Shown piece by piece: positions 25,634 to 35,466 of a stretch of 64,000 bases of DNA. Location: the NCBI RefSeq assembly GCF_019192735.1, contig NZ_JAHTKP010000009.1, positions 1 through 64,000 on the forward strand. The letters are read 5' to 3'. The notes beneath the pieces are model-generated. The model ran no database searches and was not told the DNA's origin. It saw only the letters and a list, made by a program, of their open reading frames with translations. The stretch is from Kitasatospora aureofaciens. GTDB lineage: Bacteria > Actinomycetota > Actinomycetes > Streptomycetales > Streptomycetaceae. The stretch's first letter is position 1, and every line of letters begins with the position of its first letter. A program made the position numbers and the translations under genes.

Positions 25634-26521
25634 ATGAGCCGCAAGATCGCCTTCGTCGGCCTCGGCATCATGGGCAAGCCCATGGCCGTCAACCTGGTCA
25701 AGGCCGGCCATGATGTCACCGGGTTCGACCTGTCCCAGGCCTCGATCGACGCCGTGATCGCGGCCGGCGGCCACGGTGCCGCCGGCATCGCCGACGCGGT
25801 GAAGGACGCCGAGGTCGTCATCACCATGGTCCCGGCCGACCCGCACGTCGAGGCGGTCATCCTCGGCGAGGGCGGCGTGCTGGAGAACGTGAAGGCCGGC
25901 ACCCTCGTGATCGACATGTCCTCGATCACCCCGCAGACCTCCATCAAGGTCGGCAAGGCCGCCGCGGAGAAGGGCGTCCGCACCCTGGACGCCCCGGTCT
26001 CCGGCGGCGAGGCCGGCGCCATCGAGGCCGTCCTGTCGATCATGGTCGGCGGCGCCGCCGAGGACTTCGCCGAGGCGAAGCCGCTGTTCGACGCGCTGGG
26101 CACCACGGTCGTCCACGTCGGCCCGGACGGCGCCGGCCAGACCGTCAAGGCCGCCAACCAGCTGATCGTCGCCGTGAACATCCAGGTCCTGGCCGAGGCC
26201 GTGGTCTTCCTGGAGAACGCCGGCGTCGACCTCGCCGCCGCGCTGGACGTGCTCGGCGGCGGCCTGGCCGGCTCGACCGTGCTCAACCGCAAGAAGGCGA
26301 ACATGCTCAACCGCGAGTTCGCCCCCGGCTTCCGGATCGACCTGCACCACAAGGACATGGGCATCGTCACCGACGCCGCCCGCGCCGTGGGCGCCGCGCT
26401 GCCGGTCGGCGCCGTGGTGGCCCAGCTGGTCGCCTCCGCCCGGGCCAACGGCGACGGCTCGCTCGACCACTCGGCGCTGCTGCGCGGCGTCGAGCGGCTG
26501 TCGGGCCGCGAGGTCAAGTAA
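25634..26521 (+). CDS. glxR: 2-Hydroxy-3-oxopropionate (tartronate semialdehyde) reductase
   Basis: A 295-residue NAD(P)H-dependent reductase of the beta-hydroxyacid dehydrogenase family, making D-glycerate from tartronate semialdehyde. The Rossmann motif is GLGIMGKPM from residue 9; substrate-site motifs are TLDAPVSGGEAGA and the catalytic Lys in GAGQTVKAANQL; the end has FRIDLHHKDMGIV. AAGGAA precedes ATG 25634, 50 bases after hyi, so the two are one unit. Glycerate kinase follows 411 bases later. Glyoxylate carboligase, which supplies the substrate in E. coli and S. coelicolor, is not in the window. Confidence 0.95.
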   Translation: MSRKIAFVGLGIMGKPMAVNLVKAGHDVTGFDLSQASIDAVIAAGGHGAAGIADAVKDAEVVITMVPADPHVEAVILGEGGVLENVKAGTLVIDMSSITPQTSIKVGKAAAEKGVRTLDAPVSGGEAGAIEAVLSIMVGGAAEDFAEAKPLFDALGTTVVHVGPDGAGQTVKAANQLIVAVNIQVLAEAVVFLENAGVDLAAALDVLGGGLAGSTVLNRKKANMLNREFAPGFRIDLHHKDMGIVTDAARAVGAALPVGAVVAQLVASARANGDGSLDHSALLRGVERLSGREVK

Positions 26522-26580
26522 CCCACTCCGGGCTGACCCACTCCGGGCTGACCCACTGCGGGCCAACCCGCTCCGGGCCC
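26521..26580 (+). repeat. 15-bp tandem repeat after glxR
   Basis: The unit ACCCACTCCGGGCTG is repeated four times: two perfect copies, then two degenerate ones. It starts in the glxR stop codon. Confidence 0.85.
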
Positions 26581-26597
26581 ACGGGCCCGGGCAGTCT

Positions 26598-26645
26598 CCT
26601 CCTGGTGGCGTGTACCTATCCGGTCGTGCCCGCGCCACCAGGAGG
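26598..26645 (+). terminator. Hairpin after glxR
   Basis: Perfect 13-bp arms CCTCCTGGTGGCG (26598-26610) and CGCCACCAGGAGG (26633-26645) with a 22-base loop. It is a likely terminator or processing hairpin for hyi-glxR, without a T-run. Confidence 0.6.
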
Positions 26646-26932
26646 GCAGTTCCGACCGGCGGCCGGGCTGGGGCTCATCCGCCCGCCCGCCGGTCGACCC
26701 AGCCGGTGGCGCGCACTCCCTGTCGGGGGCACTTCGGTCGTGCCTGTTGCGCGTCGCCCGGCCCCCTCCCTGCCGAGGGGAGCCCCTCGTACGTCGGAAG
26801 CGGGACGAGGGGAACGGCGGGAGGGGGTCGCACCCCGGGCCGTCCGGGAGCGAGTGGGGGGTCGCACCCCCGCACCACCCGGGCACAAGCTTGATGAACC
26901 AGCCACACCCGTACGGAAGTGAGGACCGCGCC
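26646..26932 (+). other. Gap before glycerate kinase
   Basis: No gene is supported. The stretch holds a repeated GGGTCGCACCCC element (about 26827 and 26860) and probably the glycerate kinase promoter, but no AllR box. Confidence 0.5.
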
Positions 26933-28075
26933 ATGCCCGCCACCCCCCACCAGGGCCATGTGGTCGTAGCTCCCGACAAGTTCAAGGGCACCCTGGAGGG
27001 CGCCGAGGTCGCCGCCCGGATCGCCGCCGGCATCCGCCGCGCCGCGCCCGGCACCGAGGTGCGCGAACTGCCCGTCGCCGACGGCGGCGAGGGCACCCTG
27101 GCCGCCGCGCTCGCGGCCGGCTTCACCCGCGTCCCGGCCAAGGTGGCCGGCCCGACCGGCCTGCCGGTGGACGCCGCGCTCGCCGTCCAGGGCGACACCG
27201 CCGTGGTCGAGCTGGCCCAGTCCTCCGGACTCGCCCGGCTCCCCGGCGGCCGGACCGCCCCGCTCGCGGCCGGCTCGTACGGGGTCGGCCAGCTGATCGG
27301 CCGGGCGGTCTCGCTCGGCGCCAAGCGGATCGTGCTCGGCCTCGGCGGCAGCGCCTGCACCGACGGCGGCGCGGGCATGGTCCAGGCGCTCGGCGTCAGC
27401 CTGTGCGACGCCGACGGCACCGAACTCGCGCCCGGCGGGGCCGCGCTGCGCAAGCTCGACCGGATCGACCTCGGCCCGCTGGCCGACGCGCTGGCCGGCG
27501 TGGAGATCGTGGTCGCCTGCGACGTGGACAACCCGCTGCTCGGGCCGCGCGGCGCCACCGCCGTCTACGGCCCGCAGAAGGGCGCGGACCGCGACGACCT
27601 GGTGATCCTCGAAGACGGCCTGACCCGCTTCGCGGACAAGGTCGCCGAGGCGACCGGACGGGACGTGCGCGAGGCCCCCGGCGCCGGGGCCGCGGGCGGG
27701 GTGGGCTTCGCCGCCCTCGCCCTGCTCGGCGCCACCATGCGACCCGGTATCGAGCTGCTGCTCGAACTGCTGGGTTTCGACGAGGCCGTGCGTGGGGCAC
27801 GCCTCGTCGTCACCGGTGAGGGCTGCCTGGACGCTCAGACGCTCCATGGCAAGGCCCCCGCCGGCGTCGCCGCGGCGGCCACTCGGGCGGGGGTTCGGGT
27901 GGCCGCTGTGGCGGGGCGGCTGGAGCTGTCCGAGAGTGAGTGGCGGGAGGCCGGCTTCACCGCCGCGATCGCGCTCACCGACCTGGCCGAGCAGCCGGGG
28001 GACAGCATGACCAGGGCCGCCGAGCTCGCCGAGACGGCGGGGGAGCGGCTGGCCGAGGCGCTGCTGACCGGCTGA
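26933..28075 (+). CDS. Glycerate kinase
   Basis: A 380-residue kinase of the GarK/GlxK family, phosphorylating D-glycerate to 2-phosphoglycerate so that glyoxylate carbon reaches glycolysis. The family start VVVAPDKFKGTLEGAEVA is clear, as are ELPVADGGEGTLAAAL, GGSACTDGGAGMVQALG, NPLLGPRGATAVYGPQKGA and VTGEGCLDAQTLHGKAP. ATG 26933 has GAGGA seven bases upstream; open frame further upstream is not protein-like. It follows hyi-glxR in the same direction, completing the tartronate branch. The 3' end is 168 bases from allantoinase. Confidence 0.94.
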   Translation: MPATPHQGHVVVAPDKFKGTLEGAEVAARIAAGIRRAAPGTEVRELPVADGGEGTLAAALAAGFTRVPAKVAGPTGLPVDAALAVQGDTAVVELAQSSGLARLPGGRTAPLAAGSYGVGQLIGRAVSLGAKRIVLGLGGSACTDGGAGMVQALGVSLCDADGTELAPGGAALRKLDRIDLGPLADALAGVEIVVACDVDNPLLGPRGATAVYGPQKGADRDDLVILEDGLTRFADKVAEATGRDVREAPGAGAAGGVGFAALALLGATMRPGIELLLELLGFDEAVRGARLVVTGEGCLDAQTLHGKAPAGVAAAATRAGVRVAAVAGRLELSESEWREAGFTAAIALTDLAEQPGDSMTRAAELAETAGERLAEALLTG

Positions 28076-28128
28076 GGCGCTGCCGGCCGGAAACCCGTCG
28101 GGCGTTCGAGCCCTCGTACATTCCTCCA

Positions 28129-28158
28129 TTGACGTTTTGTTGAAGGCGGGCCTAGGCT
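28129..28158 (+). promoter_or_regulatory. allB promoter with candidate AllR box 4
   Basis: TTGAC-GTTTT-GTTGA (28129-28143) is a variant of the common dyad. It overlaps a -35 element TTGACG (28129-28134); TAGGCT (28153-28158), 18 bases on, is the likely -10. Binding here would block transcription directly. Confidence 0.7.
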
Positions 28159-28243
28159 CCCGGCAATCCTTCGGTTCCTTCCTTCTCCGACCGCCCTCCG
28201 CGGCGTACCCGCATCCCCCAACTCCCAGGTTTCGGAGGCCCCC

Positions 28244-29725
28244 ATGCCCATCAGCCAGCCGACGGTGATCCGCTCCCGGCGGGTGGTCCTGCCCGACGGC
28301 GAGCGCCCCGCGGACGTGCTGATCCGGGACGGGAAGATCGAGCAGATCGCCGCGCACGGCTCGCTCCTCGCCGGCGACCGCCCCGACATCGAGGGCGGTC
28401 TCACCGACCTCGGCGAGACCGCCCTGCTCCCCGGCCTGGTCGACACCCACGTGCACGTCAACGAGCCCGGCCGCACCGAGTGGGAGGGCTTCGCCACCGC
28501 CACCCGGGCCGCCGCGGCCGGCGGCGTCACCACGATCATCGACATGCCGCTCAACTCGATCCCGCCCACCACCACGGTGGACGGACTGGCCGCCAAGCGG
28601 AAGATCGCCGAGGGCCAGGCCTGGGTCGACCTCGGCTTCTGGGGCGGCGCGATCCCCGGCAACGTCGCGGACCTCGAACCCCTGCACCGCGAAGGCGTGT
28701 TCGGCTTCAAGAGCTTCCTCGCCCCCTCCGGCGTCGACGAGTTCCCGCACGTCGAACCGGCCGACCTGGAGGCCGCGCTGGCCGAGCAGGCCCGGATCGG
28801 GGCCCTGGCGATCATCCACGCCGAGGACCCGGCCGTCCTGGAGGCCGCGCCGCAGCAACCCGGCGTCCACTACCGGGACTTCCTCGCCTCCCGCCCCGCC
28901 GACGCGGAGACCGCGGCTGTCGCCCGGCTGCTCACTGCGCTGTACAAGACTGGCGCCCGGCGCACCGGCGCCCGCGTCCACATCCTGCACGTCTCCTCCG
29001 CCGCCGTCCTGCCGCTGCTGCGCCAGGCCCGCGCGGACGGTGTGCGGGTGACCGCGGAGACCTGCCCGCACTACCTGACCCTCGCGGCCGAGCAGGTGCC
29101 GGACGGCGACACCGCCTTCAAGTGCTGCCCGCCGATCCGTGACGAGTCCAACCGCGACGCGCTCTGGGAGGCCCTGGCGAACGGCGAGTTCATTGCCGTC
29201 GTCTCCGACCACTCGCCGTCCACCCCCGACCTGAAGCTGTTGCCCGCGTACGGCGGCAGCGGCGACTTCGCGGCCGCCTGGGGCGGCATCGCCTCCCTCC
29301 AGCTCGGCCTGCCCGCCGTCTGGACCGAGGCCCGCCGCCGCGGCCACACCCTCGCCGACGTCGTCCGCTGGATGTCCGCCGGACCGGCCGAGCTGGTCGG
29401 CCTCACCGGCACCAAGGGCGCCATCGCGGTGGGCTGCGACGCGGACCTGGTCGCCTTCGACCCCGACGGCGAATTCGCCGTCCACGCCGCCGAGTTGCAC
29501 CACCGCAACCCGGTGACCCCGTACGCCGGCCGGACGCTGACCGGGGCCGTGCGCACCACCTGGCTGCGCGGCCGGGTGGTGGACACCGCCGCCGAGCCCT
29601 TCGGCCGGCAGCTCACCCGGCCGGCCGGCCCCCGCCCCGGCGGCTCGTCCGCCTCGGCCGCCCCCAGTCCCGAGCACGCGTCCGCCCCGACCACTCGTCC
29701 GACTCGATCCGAGGAGACTCCGTGA
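28244..29725 (+). CDS. allB: Allantoinase
   Basis: A 493-residue amidohydrolase opening (S)-allantoin to allantoate. Metal ligands: His69 and His71 in [17 protein letters not shown], the carbamylated Lys156 in [10 protein letters not shown], later His in IIHAEDP and VHILHVSSA, and Asp in VSDHSPST. The catalytic domain ends near residue 450; the remaining about 40 residues are a Pro/Ser/Thr-rich tail without counterpart in shorter homologues. CGGAGG precedes the ATG. The stop overlaps the allantoicase start (GTGA), so both enzymes are made together from the AllR-controlled promoter. Confidence 0.96.
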   Translation: MPISQPTVIRSRRVVLPDGERPADVLIRDGKIEQIAAHGSLLAGDRPDIEGGLTDLGETALLPGLVDTHVHVNEPGRTEWEGFATATRAAAAGGVTTIIDMPLNSIPPTTTVDGLAAKRKIAEGQAWVDLGFWGGAIPGNVADLEPLHREGVFGFKSFLAPSGVDEFPHVEPADLEAALAEQARIGALAIIHAEDPAVLEAAPQQPGVHYRDFLASRPADAETAAVARLLTALYKTGARRTGARVHILHVSSAAVLPLLRQARADGVRVTAETCPHYLTLAAEQVPDGDTAFKCCPPIRDESNRDALWEALANGEFIAVVSDHSPSTPDLKLLPAYGGSGDFAAAWGGIASLQLGLPAVWTEARRRGHTLADVVRWMSAGPAELVGLTGTKGAIAVGCDADLVAFDPDGEFAVHAAELHHRNPVTPYAGRTLTGAVRTTWLRGRVVDTAAEPFGRQLTRPAGPRPGGSSASAAPSPEHASAPTTRPTRSEETP

Positions 29726-30981
29726 CCACCGCCGACACCCCGAGCGCTCCCTTCACCGAGCTGGTCAACCTGGCCTCCCGGCTGCTGGGCGCGGGCGTCG
29801 TCGCCACCAACGAGGACACCTTCGCCGACGCGGAGAACCTGCTGGTCGCCAAGCCCGCCGAGTTCCGTCCGCACACCTTCGGCCACAAGGGCCAGATCAT
29901 GGACGGCTGGGAGTCCAAGCGCCGTCGCGGCGTCTCCGCCGACCAGCCGCACCCCACCGACCAGGACCACGACTGGACGATCGTCCGGCTCGGCGCCGGC
30001 GGCGCGATCCGCGGCGTCATCGTCGACACCGCCCACTTCACCGGCAACTACCCGGAGAGCGCCTCGGTCGAGGCCGCGTCCGTCCCCGGCCACCCCTCGC
30101 CCGAGGAACTGCAGGTCGCCGAGTGGACCACGCTGGTACCGCGCACCCCGCTCCAGGGCGACACCGCCCACGAGTTCGCCGTCGAGGACGACGCCCGCTA
30201 CACCCACGTGCGGCTCAGCATCTTCCCGGACGGCGGCGTCGCCCGGCTGCGCGTGCACGGCGAGGTGCTGCCCGACCCGCGCGAACTGGACGGCCTCACC
30301 TTCGACCTGGCCGCCCAGGAGTACGGCGGCGTGGCCGAGGCGGCGTCCGACCGCTACTTCTCCTCCCCGCACAACCTGAACGCTCCCGGTCGCGCCTCCG
30401 TCATGGGCGAGGGCTGGGAGACCCGGCGTCGGCGCGACAAGGCCAACGACTGGGTGCAGATCGCCCTGGCCGGGGGCGGTGAGGTCCTGGCCGCCGAGGT
30501 GGACACCACCCACTTCGTCGCCAATGCTCCCGGCTGGGCCGACCTGATCGGCTTCGACGCCTCCACCGGGCAGGACCCGGCGGACGGCGAGTGGTTCGAG
30601 ATCCTGCCGCGCACCCGCCTCCAGCCCGACACCCGGCACCGCTTCCGGCTCGACGTCGGCCGCCCGGTGACGCACGTGCGCATCAACGTCTACCCGGACG
30701 GCGGCCTGGCCCGGCTCCGGCTCACCGGCCGCCTCACCGAGGCCGGCCGCGCGGCCCTCGCGCTGCGCTGGTTCAACGCCGTCCCGGCCGCCGAGGCCGC
30801 CGCGGCGCTCGCCGAGGCGGGCCTGTCGGCCGACGAGGCCGCCGCGCTGGCCGCCGCCCGCCCGCTCGCGGACCCGGCCGCGGCCACCGCCGCCGTCGCC
30901 GCGCTCCAGCCGGCGGACGGCCCCGACGGCGAGCACTCCTCCCGGCGCCGCTCGGCGCTCTGGCGCCTGCTCGGCGTCTGA
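29722..30981 (+). CDS. alc: Allantoicase
   Basis: A 419-residue allantoicase, which splits allantoate into urea and ureidoglycolate. It contains the two tandem allantoicase repeats of the family: first half [45 protein letters not shown]; second half [23 protein letters not shown] and [20 protein letters not shown]. The last about 85 residues are Ala-rich and may be a separate helical tail. GAGGAG stands before GTG 29722. Coupled to allB. No ureidoglycolate lyase or urease gene follows; the next gene is a catalase. Confidence 0.96.
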   Translation: MTTADTPSAPFTELVNLASRLLGAGVVATNEDTFADAENLLVAKPAEFRPHTFGHKGQIMDGWESKRRRGVSADQPHPTDQDHDWTIVRLGAGGAIRGVIVDTAHFTGNYPESASVEAASVPGHPSPEELQVAEWTTLVPRTPLQGDTAHEFAVEDDARYTHVRLSIFPDGGVARLRVHGEVLPDPRELDGLTFDLAAQEYGGVAEAASDRYFSSPHNLNAPGRASVMGEGWETRRRRDKANDWVQIALAGGGEVLAAEVDTTHFVANAPGWADLIGFDASTGQDPADGEWFEILPRTRLQPDTRHRFRLDVGRPVTHVRINVYPDGGLARLRLTGRLTEAGRAALALRWFNAVPAAEAAAALAEAGLSADEAAALAAARPLADPAAATAAVAALQPADGPDGEHSSRRRSALWRLLGV

Positions 30982-31036
30982 GACTCGCCGCTTTCCCCTC
31001 CACGCACCGCCTGTATCGACACCTGAAGGACCCTCC

Positions 31037-32497
31037 ATGTCCAAGATCCTGACCACGGAGTCCGGCGCCCCGGTCGCCGACAACCAGAACTCGGCCTCGG
31101 CCGGCGAGTACGGCCCGCTGCTGATCCAGGACCAGCAGCTGCTGGAGAAGCTGGCCCGCTTCAACCGCGAGCGCATCCCGGAGCGCGTCGTGCACGCCCG
31201 CGGCTCCGGCGCGTACGGCTACTTCGAGGTCACCGACGAGGTTTCGCAGTACACCCGGGCCGGCTTCCTGTCCGAGGTCGGCAAGCGCACCGAGGTCTTC
31301 CTGCGCTTCTCCACCGTGGCCGGCAACCTGGGCTCCAGCGACGCGGTGCGCGACCCGCGCGGCTTCGCGCTGAAGTTCTACACCGAGGACGGCAACTACG
31401 ACCTCGTCGGCAACAACACCCCGGTGTTCTTCATCAAGGACCCGCTCAAGTTCCCGGACTTCATCCACTCGCAGAAGCGCGACCCGTTCACCGGCGTGCA
31501 GGAGGCGGACAACGTCTGGGACTTCTGGGCCCACTCGCCCGCCTCCACCCACCAGATCACCTGGCTGTTCGGCGACCGCGGCATCCCGGCCTCGTACCGC
31601 CACATGAACGGCTACGGCTCGCACACCTACCAGTGGGTCAATGCCGAGGGCGACGCGTACTGGGTGAAGTACCACTTCAAGACCAACCAGGGCATCCGCT
31701 CGCTGGACGGCGAGCAGTCCGCCGAGGTGCTCGGTGCCGACGCCGACTCGCACCAGCGCGACCTGCACCAGGCCATCGAGCGCGGCGTGTTCCCGTCCTG
31801 GACCCTCTACGTCCAGCTGATGCCGGTCGCCGAGGCCGCCGACTACCGTTTCAACCCCTTCGACCTCACCAAGGTGTGGCCGCACGCCGACTACCCGCTG
31901 GTCAAGGTCGGCCGCCTGGTGCTCAACAAGAACCCGGAGAACGTCTTCGCCGACGTCGAGCAGTCCGCGTTCTCGCCGAACAACTTCGTGCCCGGCATTG
32001 GCCCGTCCCCGGACAAGATGCTCCAGGGCCGCCTGTTCGCCTACGCCGACGCCCAGCGCTACCGCCTCGGCGTCAACCACACCCAGCTGCCGGTGAACGC
32101 CCCGCGCGCCACCGAGGCCAACAACTACGGCCGGGACGGCCTCCACGCCGTCAACAAGTCCGGCCGCGGCAGGAACTACGAGCCCAACTCGTACGACGGC
32201 CCCGCCCAGACCGACAACGCGCTCGCCGCGCCGGTCAAGCTGGACGGCTACACCGGCACCTACACCACGCCGGCGCACACCAAGGACGACGACTTCTTCC
32301 AGGCCGGCGAGCTCTACCGCCTCATGTCGGCCGGCGAGAAGACCCGCCTGATCAACAACATCGCGGGCTTCCTGGCCCAGGTGACGCGCGACGACATCGT
32401 CGAGAAGAACCTGGCCCACTTCCACGCCGCCGACGAGGAGTACGGCGCCCGTCTGGAGGCCGCCGTCGCCAAGCTCCGCGCGGGCGAAGAGGGCTGA
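31037..32497 (+). CDS. Monofunctional heme catalase
   Basis: A 486-residue clade-type small-subunit catalase. The distal His is His53 in [13 protein letters not shown], the conserved Asn and Ser are in [14 protein letters not shown] and [15 protein letters not shown], and the proximal Tyr is in [14 protein letters not shown]. It removes the H2O2 released by urate oxidase and perhaps by xanthine oxidation, which explains its place in the island 55 bases after allantoicase. It may be co-transcribed with allB-alc. AAGGACC lies before the ATG. A strong hairpin follows the stop. Confidence 0.96.
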   Translation: MSKILTTESGAPVADNQNSASAGEYGPLLIQDQQLLEKLARFNRERIPERVVHARGSGAYGYFEVTDEVSQYTRAGFLSEVGKRTEVFLRFSTVAGNLGSSDAVRDPRGFALKFYTEDGNYDLVGNNTPVFFIKDPLKFPDFIHSQKRDPFTGVQEADNVWDFWAHSPASTHQITWLFGDRGIPASYRHMNGYGSHTYQWVNAEGDAYWVKYHFKTNQGIRSLDGEQSAEVLGADADSHQRDLHQAIERGVFPSWTLYVQLMPVAEAADYRFNPFDLTKVWPHADYPLVKVGRLVLNKNPENVFADVEQSAFSPNNFVPGIGPSPDKMLQGRLFAYADAQRYRLGVNHTQLPVNAPRATEANNYGRDGLHAVNKSGRGRNYEPNSYDGPAQTDNALAAPVKLDGYTGTYTTPAHTKDDDFFQAGELYRLMSAGEKTRLINNIAGFLAQVTRDDIVEKNLAHFHAADEEYGARLEAAVAKLRAGEEG

Positions 32498-32563
32498 CGC
32501 CTCAGGCTCTGAGGTACTGACTGACCCCCCTCACCGGCTGCCGGGGCCCGCACCCCGGCGGCC

Positions 32564-32612
32564 GCACGACGGGCCTCTCCCCCCTGGGCAGTGGGGGAGG
32601 AGCCCATCGTGC
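32564..32612 (+). terminator. Terminator after catalase
   Basis: Near-perfect 20-bp arms, from GCACGACGGGCCTCTCCCCC (32564-32583) to its complement ending GGAGCCCATCGTGC (32612), with a short loop. Confidence 0.8.
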
Positions 32613-32625
32613 TTATTTGCCCCGG

Positions 32626-32664
32626 GTATTCCGTGAATACGCAGCTGCACCGAATATTCACGGA
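32626..32664. promoter_or_regulatory. Double palindrome upstream of second IclR gene
   Basis: GTATTC-CGT-GAATAC (32626-32640) is a perfect 15-bp palindrome. A wider repeat pairs TCCGTGAATA (32630-32639) with TATTCACGGA (32655-32664). Likely operator for the IclR protein encoded 80 bases downstream. Confidence 0.65.
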
Positions 32665-32744
32665 GAGCAGTTGCCGAGGCCCCCGGATGGATACGCTGGT
32701 GGGTGCCCGCGGTCGCTCCGTGGGGGATATCGGAAGGGGACGAC

Positions 32745-33524
32745 ATGTCGACACCAGCCCCGGGTCGTCACGCCGCGCTGGACCAGGGCCTGACCGGTCC
32801 GTTCACCTCCCTGCAGCACGCCCTCAGACTGCTGGAAGCCGTCGACCGGCACCCCGACGGCACCACCCTGGTCGCCCTCGCGCGGGAGACCTCGCTCGGC
32901 CTGCCGACCGTCCGGCAGCTGGCGGAGATCCTTGAGATCGAGGGCTATCTCCAGTGCCAGGACGGAGGTTGGGTGCTCGGCGGCACCTTCGCGCTGCTCG
33001 GCCAGCACAACCGGGAGCAGCTCGTACGGGCCCGGCTGAACCGCAAACTCGCCGAGCTCCGCGACGAGTTGGGCGCAGCCGTGTACTTCAGCCGGTACCA
33101 CGACGGGGAGTTGTCGGTGGAGGCGGTCTCGGAGTCCGAGTACGCCCCGGCGGTGCACGAGTGGGTGGACTTCCGGGCCACCGCGCACGCCAGCGCGATC
33201 GGCAAGTGCCTGCTCAGCCAGCTCGATTCGGATGCCCGGCGGGACCACCTCTCCCGGCACCCGGTCGCCCGGCTGACCTCCCGGACGGTCACCGACGCCG
33301 ACCAGCTGATGCACCGGCTGGAGCGGCAGCCGGCCACCGTCCCGGTGCTGGACATGCAGGAGTACGCGCTCGGCACAGTGTGCGCGGCGGTCCCGGTGAC
33401 GGCGGGCAGCACGGTCGGCTGCCTGGCGACGTCGATGCCGGTGGACAACGTGCACCGGCTGAAGGCGGCGGCCGAGCTGCTCGCGGCGCGGGCGGCGCCG
33501 CTGATGCTGGCGATGGCCGTTTGA
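32745..33524 (+). CDS. IclR family transcriptional regulator
   Basis: A 259-residue IclR-type regulator. The winged helix (about 18-78) reads SLQHALRLLEAVDRHPDG, LGLPTVRQLAEILEIEGYL; the effector domain has ATAHASAIGKCLLSQL, SRTVTDADQLMHRL, LDMQEYALGTVCAAVPV. It is divergent from AllR (little match beyond the fold) and does not share AllR's Cys context exactly, so it probably senses another ligand. AAGGGGA precedes ATG 32745. A double palindrome lies 80 bases upstream, consistent with autoregulation. A perfect terminator follows. Whether it governs the catalase or distant genes cannot be seen. Confidence 0.88.
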   Translation: MSTPAPGRHAALDQGLTGPFTSLQHALRLLEAVDRHPDGTTLVALARETSLGLPTVRQLAEILEIEGYLQCQDGGWVLGGTFALLGQHNREQLVRARLNRKLAELRDELGAAVYFSRYHDGELSVEAVSESEYAPAVHEWVDFRATAHASAIGKCLLSQLDSDARRDHLSRHPVARLTSRTVTDADQLMHRLERQPATVPVLDMQEYALGTVCAAVPVTAGSTVGCLATSMPVDNVHRLKAAAELLAARAAPLMLAMAV

Positions 33525-33575
33525 TTCCCGCTCGAACGCCCACCGCGCCTTCGGGTGGGACGGGATGTCATTCGT

Positions 33576-33611
33576 CGGAGATCGTCGATGGCCGGCCGTC
33601 GACGATCTCCG
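33576..33611. terminator. Bidirectional terminator between IclR and transposase genes
   Basis: Perfect 13-bp arms CGGAGATCGTCGA (33576-33588) and TCGACGATCTCCG (33599-33611) with a 10-base loop, placed between two converging genes. Confidence 0.85.
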
Positions 33612-33647
33612 GGCGGGCGTCGGACGCCCTCTGGCAGCGGGGTGCTC

Positions 33648-34898
33648 CTACGCCGGGTCGCGTGCGCCCAGAGCCTCGGCCTCGGCGAGGGCCGCCGCCG
33701 ACGGCGGGTGGTACGTGTTGGCCGGACAGGGTGCGGCTCGGATGGGAAGCGGACGCTCCAGGACGATGCTGTGGCCGCGTCCGGTCACCGCCACACCCGC
33801 TCCCCGTGGGGCGACGGCGTGCCGGGCGATCACCGCTCCGCGTGTTGTGGAGATCGACACGTACGGTTCGTCAAGGCGCCAGCAGACCTGCACGGAGGCG
33901 CCGGACAGTTCGGGCGGGACGGCGTAGAGGTTGCCGCGGAAGGGGACCACGTTTTGAGCGGTGACCTCGCGGGTGACGCAGATCCGCGCCGGGAAGGGTG
34001 TGCTCGGCAAGTCCAGGAGGCCGCTCGCGCCGTCACGAGCGGCGCCCGGCTCCCTGCCCGTCGGCCGGACGCAGTCCATCCTCGCCGCGAGTCCGTCGAG
34101 GCGGTCCTGCGCTGCTCGCAGCGGCGTCTCGTTGCGCACGCTGCGCCACCAGTGGCGAGTGGTCGAGCAGACGGTCTCGTCTGGAACCCCGTCTCGGTCG
34201 TCCCAGCAGGGCGGGCACGTGATCGCGACGTCGTAGTACTTGGCGACCTCGCTGAAGGCCGGCGTCACCCGGCCGGTCTCGGGACAGCAGGCCGAGGGCG
34301 TCCGGTGGAATTGCCACCGCGCGCCGGTACCGCCCAGTCGTCTCAGCAGCTGGTCCATGGCCTCCACGACCTGCGGGAACTCCTCGTTCTCGGCCAGTAC
34401 CGCGCGCCAGCGGCCCGTGCGGGTGAGCGAGCCCAGCAGCAGATGTGCGCGACCACCGCCGCCCCACCGCGCTGGGGCGTTGGGGAGGGTGAGCCAGTCG
34501 AAGCGCACCTCCTCGCTCGCCGGGTGCGACGCCTTGGCACTGTGATCGGCACTGTGATCGCCGGCAAGGCGCTGGCACTGCCCGCAGCGTGGCCGCAGCT
34601 GGTGCTTTCGCACGGCGCGAGTGAAGGTGGAGTAGCCGCCGGGGTAGCCCAGCTCGACGACCTCCTCGAACAGCGTGCTCGCCCGCAGGTGCGGATCATC
34701 GGCCAGACGCTGGCGACAGTACGGCGAGAACGGGGCGAAGTCGTCCTGCGAGCAGCTCCGCACGCCCGCGATCCGCTCCCCGTCGAGGTAGGACCGCACA
34801 GTCTTGCGGTCGCGGCCCAGGTGGCGGGCGATCGCCGAGATCGACCACCCCTGTGCGCGACGTGAGTGAGCCTCGTCGAATTCCTCCTTGGTGAGCAT
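33648..34898 (-). CDS. IS21/Mu-type transposase with altered catalytic residues
   Basis: A 416-residue protein with the layout of IS21 IstA and Mu-domain transposases: N-terminal HTH (residues 8-40, WSISAIARHLGRDRKTVRSYL), an integrase core and a C-terminal beta-barrel domain (VVPFRGNLYAVPPELSGASV). The first catalytic Asp survives in RFDWLTLPN. Where the family has WRFDRM, this protein has WQFHRT, and where it has RKGVVEK it has RDGVPDE, so the second Asp and the Glu appear lost. No IstB ATPase gene is next to it. ATG 34898 has GAGGGGG upstream. It is probably inactive or repurposed; family residues are from memory. Confidence 0.85.
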   Translation of the reverse strand: MLTKEEFDEAHSRRAQGWSISAIARHLGRDRKTVRSYLDGERIAGVRSCSQDDFAPFSPYCRQRLADDPHLRASTLFEEVVELGYPGGYSTFTRAVRKHQLRPRCGQCQRLAGDHSADHSAKASHPASEEVRFDWLTLPNAPARWGGGGRAHLLLGSLTRTGRWRAVLAENEEFPQVVEAMDQLLRRLGGTGARWQFHRTPSACCPETGRVTPAFSEVAKYYDVAITCPPCWDDRDGVPDETVCSTTRHWWRSVRNETPLRAAQDRLDGLAARMDCVRPTGREPGAARDGASGLLDLPSTPFPARICVTREVTAQNVVPFRGNLYAVPPELSGASVQVCWRLDEPYVSISTTRGAVIARHAVAPRGAGVAVTGRGHSIVLERPLPIRAAPCPANTYHPPSAAALAEAEALGARDPA

Positions 34899-35034
34899 CC
34901 AAACCCCCTCGCAATCCGTTCCCCTGCCCATGCGGACTCTGAAGCAATTGCCTCTCCAACGAGTGCCCGGAAACATAGCATGACGCTGGACGGCTCGCCA
35001 TGAAGAAACGTTCCTGCTGTCGATGAATGGCGGT

Positions 35035-35318
35035 GGGGAATTTCACGGAGCGGGATTGTGGGCGGTGGCGCGAGACCCGTGTCGGGGTCCTGTCAGGCCC
35101 ATGGCCAGCTGGGACGTCCAGGTGGGCGATCTGTTGGGATGATTTGGCGCGCCCTGGGAGTTTCATCGAGCGCCATTGTCATGAATGCGGTACTGATTTG
35201 GTCTAATCCATTCCTTGGCTTGGTGCAGTCGGCCTGGCGAGGGGGGAATGAAAGGATTATTGGGGGTGGCGCGAGGGGGCGGCGTGCGCCGTCGGGGAGT
35301 TTCACTGAGCGATATTCT
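35035..35318 (+). repeat. Three spaced 25-bp direct repeats upstream of the transposase
   Basis: Copies at 35035-35059, 35155-35179 and 35294-35318 share GGGA(A/G)TTTCA-N2-GAGCG-N2-ATT. Starts are 120 and 139 bases apart, in the same orientation. Spaced repeats like this are typical transposase-binding sites at Tn7- or IS21-type ends. None is found on the other side of the gene. Confidence 0.75.
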
Positions 35319-35466
35319 GTTGAATATAGAAAGACGCCCGAACGCTGTACATGCCGGCCGGGGCGCGCCTCGTTGATGGGGCATGACTGCAACGTGCCGT
35401 CCAACGGCTCCACCACCCCACGACCCCGTCTGTCGTCTAGGCGTGTGGTTCTTCGTCCCTGATCGA

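Noticed and set aside
26675..29677. Very long open frame (about 1000 codons) on the minus strand over glycerate kinase and allantoinase
   Set aside because: It is antisense to two strongly conserved enzymes; in DNA with GC-rich third positions such frames arise by chance and show Gly/Arg/Ala bias without domains.
33648..34898. Complete active insertion sequence
   Set aside because: No matching terminal repeats on both sides, no IstB partner, and catalytic residues appear altered.
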